Assembly: GCA_028284445.1 (NCBI GenBank)
Contig: JANQRS010000047.1
Span: 62,001 to 126,000 of the forward strand
DNA: 64,000 nt
Source: Calditrichia bacterium
GTDB taxonomy: Bacteria; Calditrichota; Calditrichia; RBG-13-44-9; J075
Direction: 5' to 3'
Of the stretch, positions 57,777 to 64,000 are shown in pieces (the first letter of the stretch is position 1; every line of letters starts with the position of its first letter). The notes below the pieces were generated by a model. The model was given only the letters and a program-made list of their open reading frames with translations. It did no database searches and was not told the origin of the DNA. The translations under genes were made by a program, and so were the position numbers.

Positions 57777-60365
57777 ATGAGACGTGTATTCTTTGTCGCT
57801 ATTTTAATTAGTCTCTTGTCGTTGTCCTTAAACGCACAAACCAACCCACCATCAGATTCTGTCGGCTCGACCAATCAAACCATTTATTCCGACCCGCTGG
57901 ATTTCCAGGCGACGCTAACCGAATACGTCGCCGGACTATATACAGATTACGGATTCCGGCAAATTCCCCAGGAACGATATCTCATTAGCCTGATGTACCT
58001 CATTAATGCCGAGGTGTCAGGACGGCTTGAGAACCCGGATGCAGCGCGGGAAAAATACTTTTCCGAACTGCATAATATGCTCGGTGAAATGCGCCAGTTG
58101 AAACGGCGCCTTCGCACGGCTGGTATTCGGGAACTGGATGATTTTGTCAATGACCTTGAGGGGCGTGTTCGCCTGACGCTCGAGAATCGTGATGTTGACT
58201 TCCGTAAGAAGAAGGTCTTCCAGGATGCTCTGCAGATGCTCTACGTATCTGAAGAGATGATCAAGTTGGATAATGTGCAGGGCCCCGGTGGCCTGACCCA
58301 GAAGATTGGCGAATCGAAGGCCCAACTGCTGAGCGCCTTTGGGGAAGTGGAATCCGGTGGAAGCAGCGGTAGCGGATTGCCGCCCTCCATTTACGATTTG
58401 TTTGTGGAATGGCGCAGGACCGATCAAGCCAAGTATGAACTCCGCTTGACGGATGTCTACCTGGCGCGTCGCAACCTGCTGAATAGCGGCGGCACGGCGG
58501 CGGTTCAGCGAATGTTCCGTAAGCAGCTGGAACGCGCGTACATTCATTTCAACCGCGCTGAATACGATCTCGCTGAGCGTCTCCTGTCAGACTTGAGCAA
58601 GTCCTATCCGGAATGGGGCGTTCGCAACATGGACGATGTGCAGTTCTATATGGCTGAATCGAATTTTGCTCTCGATCGCCTGGTCCATGCCCGCGATGAT
58701 TATGAGCTGTTGGTAAACGACTATCCGAATTCCACCTTCCTGGCGAATGCCTATAGCCGATTGGTGCAAATCAGTTATAACTTGCGTGACTATCTTAATG
58801 CAATTTATTACGCAGAGCTGTTTGAGCGGATTGCTGATCCCAATAGTGAAGACTATTACGATATTCAGTTTCTGGTATCGATGTCCCATTACCAGCTTGG
58901 CAATTACGATAAAATTGTGCAAATATTGCTGAATATCCCCGAAGATCATCCCTATTACTATCTGGCGCAGTACTTTGTCGGCAATGCTTACGCAGCCAAC
59001 CAGCTTTACGATGATGCAATAGGCGTCTACATCGGATTGATCGATAACAAACTAACGCCTCCGTATCTCCACGCCCGCGCCCTTTATAAGATGGGCATTT
59101 TGGAGTATGAGCGTAATAATTACACAGCGACCATCGGCTATCTCGGCCGTATCAGCAGTGCCTTCTCACGCTTTGATAAGGTGTTGAATGCAATGGCCTG
59201 GGCGCACTTCGAAAATGAGCGCTCCAAGGAGGCCGATGCACTGGTCGATTTTACCCAGGCCCGCTTCTATGCGCGGCGTCTGCTTGATGAATATTACGCT
59301 TCACCTTATGTGATGGAAGCCACAGGGCTATTAGCCTTTATTAAACAACTTGAGAACGAACCGATTCAGGCCATCGGGCTATACCAGGATGTATACCAGG
59401 CCAAGGTTCAACGCACGTCTGTTCAAAATTTTCTGGATGAAAGAGAACATCTCGAGCGCCTGTATCTTGATGCCAAGGCGATGCGAGATAAGTCGTTGCG
59501 CACCAAGAATACTGTTGCGTATGGCAAGGCAACGCAGTTAATGGGCGAGCTTTACTCCCAAATATCTGAAATGGACCTTGCTGAAAGCAGTAGCTCCGGT
59601 GCCGCCATGTATCGTGAAGTCGAGCATGTGCTGGGGCAACTGCGTGAATTGAATCGTCTGCGCCTGCGTGCCGAAGAAACCGGACGCTACGAAACTGTAC
59701 AGCGAATCGATAGCCTGCAGTTCCGTCTTGGGGCTGTTCTTGAGGCATTTCCGGAAGAAGTTGTGGAACAAAGTAGCGGATATGTCAATTATTTTGATGA
59801 TTATCCGATAAGTAAATATGTCGTCGAAGAAACATCCCGTCATCAGGCAATCAAAGAGAAACGCGAATTGGTTAAGAGTGAGATTGCGTTGATCGACGAT
59901 TTGATGTTGGCAGCTGAGACCAGCAAGAAGCAGGCTTTGGAATCTCAAAACTTCCGCCTGGTGTCTCGGCTTGAGCAGAAGAAAATAGCTTTAGAGGATC
60001 TACGAAAAGAATATGATCAATTACTGGTCGCTACATATGCCGTTCAAACCAACGAAGATCCTTACCCTGAATTTAGCAGGTGGGGAGATTTGGGGGCTTT
60101 TGGCATTATAAATGTATACTTTGATCAGAAGCAGAAGACCCAAAAGAACCTTGTTCAGGTTGCCAATGTATTGGATCGGGTCAACGTGCAGCTGAATCAC
60201 CGCAAAGAAGTTATTGAAAGCAAGATCAGAAAGATTGAGTCTGAGGTTAGATTCATGACCATGAAAGCCCGGATGGAAGAGCGGGCCAGATTGCGGGCCG
60301 AGCGTGAACGAGCATTCCGCGAAAGCTATTTTGATACAAGAGAATCTGAGTCAGAAGAAGAATAA
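57777..60365 (+). CDS. Large secreted TPR/coiled-coil protein
   Basis: The protein has 862 residues. The signal peptide ends near residue 21 (SLSLNAQ). The middle (about 240-560) contains repeats of TPR/outer-membrane-lipoprotein type (AEYDLAERLLSDLSKSYPEW, ARDDYELLVNDYPNST, YYLAQYFVGNAYAANQLYDD). The C-terminal ~170 residues are coiled coil and end in Arg/Glu-rich sequence. No specific family recognised. It lies 49 bases after atpC and 23 bases before another giant TPR gene; the pair may form one envelope complex. Confidence 0.85.
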   Translation: MRRVFFVAILISLLSLSLNAQTNPPSDSVGSTNQTIYSDPLDFQATLTEYVAGLYTDYGFRQIPQERYLISLMYLINAEVSGRLENPDAAREKYFSELHNMLGEMRQLKRRLRTAGIRELDDFVNDLEGRVRLTLENRDVDFRKKKVFQDALQMLYVSEEMIKLDNVQGPGGLTQKIGESKAQLLSAFGEVESGGSSGSGLPPSIYDLFVEWRRTDQAKYELRLTDVYLARRNLLNSGGTAAVQRMFRKQLERAYIHFNRAEYDLAERLLSDLSKSYPEWGVRNMDDVQFYMAESNFALDRLVHARDDYELLVNDYPNSTFLANAYSRLVQISYNLRDYLNAIYYAELFERIADPNSEDYYDIQFLVSMSHYQLGNYDKIVQILLNIPEDHPYYYLAQYFVGNAYAANQLYDDAIGVYIGLIDNKLTPPYLHARALYKMGILEYERNNYTATIGYLGRISSAFSRFDKVLNAMAWAHFENERSKEADALVDFTQARFYARRLLDEYYASPYVMEATGLLAFIKQLENEPIQAIGLYQDVYQAKVQRTSVQNFLDEREHLERLYLDAKAMRDKSLRTKNTVAYGKATQLMGELYSQISEMDLAESSSSGAAMYREVEHVLGQLRELNRLRLRAEETGRYETVQRIDSLQFRLGAVLEAFPEEVVEQSSGYVNYFDDYPISKYVVEETSRHQAIKEKRELVKSEIALIDDLMLAAETSKKQALESQNFRLVSRLEQKKIALEDLRKEYDQLLVATYAVQTNEDPYPEFSRWGDLGAFGIINVYFDQKQKTQKNLVQVANVLDRVNVQLNHRKEVIESKIRKIESEVRFMTMKARMEERARLRAERERAFRESYFDTRESESEEE

Positions 60366-60388
60366 CAAAAGATAAAAGCCATACTGAA

Positions 60389-63300
60389 ATGAAAACGATC
60401 CTTAGTAAAATCAGTTTGTGTCTAATCGTTTTAGCGGTGTCTCTGGGGATGCAGACGCAGGAAGTTGCAGCCCAGGAGGGTCTTTTTAGTGATTCCAGCC
60501 TCAGCGTATTTTCCGTTGAAGACCTGGTCAAGATCCGGCAGATTCTCTCACGCGAACGCGGAAGACTGTTGAACTCGCAGGAAAGAATCCGCGAACGCGG
60601 TGTAGAAGTAACCAAAGATTTCCTTGGCAAGACCAAGGAGGAAAACTCGAATCAGGACAAGATTCTGGTGAGAGTTGCAGAATACTATATCGAAGAAGAA
60701 GATATTGCTTTTGAAAGCCGCTTTGACAGCTACGAAGAGCAGTATGTTGCCTACGAAAAGCAAATGCAGGCCTATGAACGTGGCGATTTGAAGGCAGAAC
60801 CGGTGGAACCGGATCAGCCGCAGCGTGATTACGGCAAAGCCATTGCGATATATGACCTTATTATTCGTAATTTCCCCGAGTCCGACCTGATCGATGATGC
60901 CTACTATAACAAGGCATACTTGCTGGATGAAATGCAGGAAGAGCAGGCAGCTCGCCAGCTGTTTCAATCCATTATCGATGAGTTCCCGGAAAGCACCTAT
61001 GCACCGGAAGCTTACATGAAGCTGGCTGAAAGCTATTTCTACCCGGAACCGGGTGATAGCCTTCCGCAGACCATCCTGAAACTGAACAAGTCGATTCAGT
61101 TGTATAAAAACGTGCTTCAATACAAGGACTCGCCTCGCTACGATGAAGCCCTTTACAAATTAGGCTGGAGCTACTACCGTTTGGCCGGTGAAAATCCGGA
61201 CCATTATACGGACGCAATACTCTACTTTCTGGCAGTTGTGCGGGATATTGAAAAGCTCTCCGAACTGGACCCAACCGGGGAAATTATCCGCGCGGACGTG
61301 AAGCCCGAAGCCTTGCAGTTTATCGCTGCCTCATTTATCGACCCCGGTTATCGCAAAAGCGGTGTTCCGATGGCCAAGGCGTTCCTGGAGAAACTGGATA
61401 AGCCGGAGTACGGCATCAGCATCATGGAAAATATGGGTGATCGCTATGCCAAAATCACCAAGTGGCAAGATGCGATTAATTCTTATTACGAATTGCTGGA
61501 GATGTATCCGGAATACCCATATGCCCCGAGCATCAAAAAGAAAGTGGCCGACGCATATATCGCTGACGAACAGTATGAGCGGGCATATGACGAGCGCAAT
61601 CGCCTTTTCGAAAATTACAATCCGAAATCTGAATGGTATGCTCAGTTGGAGCAGCGCCAGGGCGCAGATCGCTTAACGGCGATGGACAATGCCTATAAGA
61701 TTACGGAAGAGGCATTTCGCACTAATATTACTTATGTCTATACCATTGCCAATCAGCTGGAGAGCGACAGTAGCTTTACTTCCAGCCGTCCGGTATACGA
61801 ACAATTTACCGACCTTTGTGAACGCTATCTAGAGAACTATCCAACCGATGAAAATGCCTACGAGATCAACTGGGCGTATGCATTTGTGCTGGATACCAAG
61901 CTTTCCCGTTTCGAAGAAGCATTTGTTGAGTATATCCAGGTAAGCAATGACTATCTCGAGACCTCACGTCAGCTGGATGCGGCAGTGAATGCCATCAACG
62001 CGGCAGATACCCTCGTTAAGATCGCCCGCACCCTGGATGATCCGACGCAACTGTCGATCGAATCTTCGGCACCGCAGCTTCAGGTAGCCGAACTGGCGCC
62101 GGAAGAGAAAATGCTGGCGGAAGCCTACGACAACTTTATCAAGCTCTTCCCGAATTCAGCGGAAACGCCGTCCGTTTTGGCCGCTGCCGGTGCACTTTAC
62201 TACAATCACCGTCAGTATGACCTGGCCCGTAAGTATTATAAGACGATGGTTACCAAGTTTCCGAAGTCCCAGCAAAAGAGCATTGGCCTCGTTTCATTGA
62301 TGAACAGCTATTTCTTTTTGGGCCAGTATCGGGATGCCGAGATTGTGGCCAAGAAGATTCTTGAATCGCCGGAAATTCCTTCCGATCAGATCGAAATCGC
62401 CAAAAGCCGTATCGGTGAATCGATATTCAAGAATGGTGAACGTCTGGAACAGGAAGGCAGCTTCGCTGATGCGGCCCGCGAATATCGCCGGGTATATGAA
62501 GAAGCTTCGGAATATGTTGAGTTTGTCGATCTCTCACTGTTCCGATCTGCCCGTAATTTCGAGCAGGCTGACGAGTGGCTGAGAGCAATTGAGACCTATG
62601 AAATCCTGGTTGAAGGATATCCGGAATCGAAGTACGTGCTCGACGCCCTGAACAACATCGCTGCTGACTATAAAGAATTGGAAGACTACCTGAGCGTAGC
62701 GAAAACCAACGAGCGGATATTCGAGCGTTTCCGTGGTTCCGAAGAGGCGGAGAATGCGCTGTATAACTCCAGCTTGTTTTATGCCAAAGCTGAAGCCTGG
62801 AGCGAGGCGATTCGCGCGAACAATATTTATATCGAAAACTATCCGAACAATCCGGAATCCAAAGAACTTCTCTTCGAAAATGCCAAGTATTACCTGAAGC
62901 TGGATGATCTGGCAAGCGCGAACAATATCTATCGCCAGTTTGCGACCCTGTATCCCAATGATCCGCTGACTGTGGAAGCGTTCTACAATCGTGGTGTTTA
63001 TTACTTCGAACGGGTTCGTTTGGATTCGGCGAAGTCTGAGTTTAACAAGGCCGTGGCGCGCAGCAATGAATTTGCCCGTGCCGGTCGCGACCCGAACCTC
63101 TATTTTGCTGCGGAAGCGAACTACAAGCTTGGTGCAATTCTCTATCGCGAATACAACGATATTCAGTTGAGTTACCCGCAAAGTGCGCTACGTCAGCAGT
63201 TGGAGCGCAAGCAGGGGAAACTTGCTGAGGTTGAAGATGCATTTACCAACGTGATTGGCTATGGTTCCGTGCGCAGCTTTGAGGCAATGTTCAAAATCGC

Positions 63301-64000
63301 CGAGGCTTACGAAGGTTTTGCCGATGCGATCAGCAACCAGCGATTATCGCCGGAATTATCGGCGGAGCAGAAACTGGTTCAGGAAGATCAGGTCTTTAAA
63401 GCGTCGGTGCCGGCATATGATCGCGCTGTGGATGAATACAAGAACGTTATGCTGAATCTGCCGAAGCTGGCGGACAAGCTGGAAGTCAATATGGACGGCA
63501 CTGCTGAAGACACCTTGCCGATTGAAGTTGAGGCAGATAGCGGTGTCGTTGTTCAGAAAGAGGTTGAGGCAGATAGCAGTGCAGAAGTAGCACGCAAGTG
63601 GTATAGCCGGGCGAAAGAAAAGATTTCACTCATTCAATATAATGTGGCCGATCGCTCTTCACAGTTTATTACCAAATACCTGCGTGTTGACAACCCGAAT
63701 CAGGGCTTGAAGGCCTCTGTTTTTAAGGATCAGGTATTGCGTAAGCTGGTTGCGCCGCAGGTGAATACAACCATTGAAGCGCATCTGAAGAATATCCAGG
63801 TGTCTGACGAGCTTGGCCTGGAAAACCGCTACGTTGAGGAGTCGAAACGCAAAATCCTCCTGGCGCGGAATACCCTGGCAAATGAATATGAAAAGCTGAC
63901 GTACGAAACCGGTGATCTTTACCTGAGTGCTGTAGAAACCCTGGAAGACTTGATTACTCAGGGCGAAGGTGCGGTAACGCCGGATGGATTTGACTACTAC
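60389..64000 (+). CDS. Giant secreted TPR protein, 3' partial
   Basis: The frame is open from ATG 60389 to the window edge (1204 codons, no stop). A signal peptide (KISLCLIVLAVSLGMQTQEV ending AAQ, about residue 29) is followed by more than a dozen TPR-like units (for example YGKAIAIYDLIIRNFPESDL, ARQLFQSIIDEFPESTYAPE, AIETYEILVEGYPESKYVLD). It is arranged like the BamD/YbgF superfamily but much longer. Its partner is the preceding gene. The function is unknown; scaffold or secretion and motility complexes are possible. Confidence 0.88.
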   Translation, partial: MKTILSKISLCLIVLAVSLGMQTQEVAAQEGLFSDSSLSVFSVEDLVKIRQILSRERGRLLNSQERIRERGVEVTKDFLGKTKEENSNQDKILVRVAEYYIEEEDIAFESRFDSYEEQYVAYEKQMQAYERGDLKAEPVEPDQPQRDYGKAIAIYDLIIRNFPESDLIDDAYYNKAYLLDEMQEEQAARQLFQSIIDEFPESTYAPEAYMKLAESYFYPEPGDSLPQTILKLNKSIQLYKNVLQYKDSPRYDEALYKLGWSYYRLAGENPDHYTDAILYFLAVVRDIEKLSELDPTGEIIRADVKPEALQFIAASFIDPGYRKSGVPMAKAFLEKLDKPEYGISIMENMGDRYAKITKWQDAINSYYELLEMYPEYPYAPSIKKKVADAYIADEQYERAYDERNRLFENYNPKSEWYAQLEQRQGADRLTAMDNAYKITEEAFRTNITYVYTIANQLESDSSFTSSRPVYEQFTDLCERYLENYPTDENAYEINWAYAFVLDTKLSRFEEAFVEYIQVSNDYLETSRQLDAAVNAINAADTLVKIARTLDDPTQLSIESSAPQLQVAELAPEEKMLAEAYDNFIKLFPNSAETPSVLAAAGALYYNHRQYDLARKYYKTMVTKFPKSQQKSIGLVSLMNSYFFLGQYRDAEIVAKKILESPEIPSDQIEIAKSRIGESIFKNGERLEQEGSFADAAREYRRVYEEASEYVEFVDLSLFRSARNFEQADEWLRAIETYEILVEGYPESKYVLDALNNIAADYKELEDYLSVAKTNERIFERFRGSEEAENALYNSSLFYAKAEAWSEAIRANNIYIENYPNNPESKELLFENAKYYLKLDDLASANNIYRQFATLYPNDPLTVEAFYNRGVYYFERVRLDSAKSEFNKAVARSNEFARAGRDPNLYFAAEANYKLGAILYREYNDIQLSYPQSALRQQLERKQGKLAEVEDAFTNVIGYGSVRSFEAMFKIAEAYEGFADAISNQRLSPELSAEQKLVQEDQVFKASVPAYDRAVDEYKNVMLNLPKLADKLEVNMDGTAEDTLPIEVEADSGVVVQKEVEADSSAEVARKWYSRAKEKISLIQYNVADRSSQFITKYLRVDNPNQGLKASVFKDQVLRKLVAPQVNTTIEAHLKNIQVSDELGLENRYVEESKRKILLARNTLANEYEKLTYETGDLYLSAVETLEDLITQGEGAVTPDGFDYY

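Noticed and set aside
1..64000. tRNA, rRNA, prophage, integrase or transposase genes
   Set aside because: None was found by reading; small tRNAs could be missed without a search tool.

Overview
The window reads as a chromosomal contig of a Gram-negative bacterium of the FCB superphylum, most like the Calditrichota/KSB1-type lineages. Evidence: secreted proteins end in the 'FPNPFNPTTTI' FlgD-like/type IX sorting-type C-terminal domain, PorV/PorQ-like outer-membrane proteins are present, several outer-membrane barrels and Spy-like envelope proteins occur, and F1Fo-ATP synthase subunits are of bacterial type. The lineage is an inference from hallmark motifs; there is no rRNA or tRNA to anchor it. 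No prophage, transposase or CRISPR array was seen.

Layout. 3-3041: end of a secreted thermolysin-family (M4) protease with PKD and sorting-type domains. 3514-11128: a six-gene cluster with an ECF-type sigma factor, a FecR-like anti-sigma protein with TPRs, a membrane protein carrying an M64-like HEFGH metallopeptidase domain, an unknown protein, a TPR-CHAT caspase-like protease with an intact His/Cys dyad, and a small two-helix membrane protein. This is the best candidate for an undescribed system. 11509-12288: pirin. 12420-20359 (minus): a 1552-residue VWA/DUF11 surface protein translationally coupled to a PorV-OmpA-LysM fusion. 20710-28752: methyltransferase, orphan ParA, small acidic protein, outer-membrane barrel, membrane zinc-ribbon-like protein, asparaginase, MoxR, DUF4870 protein and PlsC-type acyltransferase. 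28770-30837: GT9 glycosyltransferase and MeaB GTPase. 31309-33509: ECF sigma/anti-sigma genes flanked by two Spy/CpxP-like proteins. 33512-40318: VanZ protein, small membrane protein, response regulator with a membrane tail, PorV-like protein, TetR-DinB pair and a barrel protein. 40815-42392: GAF/sigma-54 activator. 42978-45649: paired M16 peptidases. 45887-46942: TPR protein.

47259-57727 is a housekeeping block: parA-parB, an M23 peptidase, bactofilin, then a complete atp operon (atpZ, atpI, B, E, F, H, A, G, D, C). It couples chromosome segregation, wall-shaping and energy genes with tiny gaps and stop/start overlaps. Two large secreted TPR proteins follow; the second runs off the window.

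The intergenic spaces are unusually rich in dispersed repeats: (A) 'AATTCCAA...CAACAGG' elements, often as inverted pairs; (B) near-perfect CATCCCCC/GGGGGATG palindromes just 3' of genes; (C) heptanucleotide tandem arrays in five gaps; (D) a ~95-bp two-hairpin element present in opposite orientations at about 30.9 and 42.7 kb.
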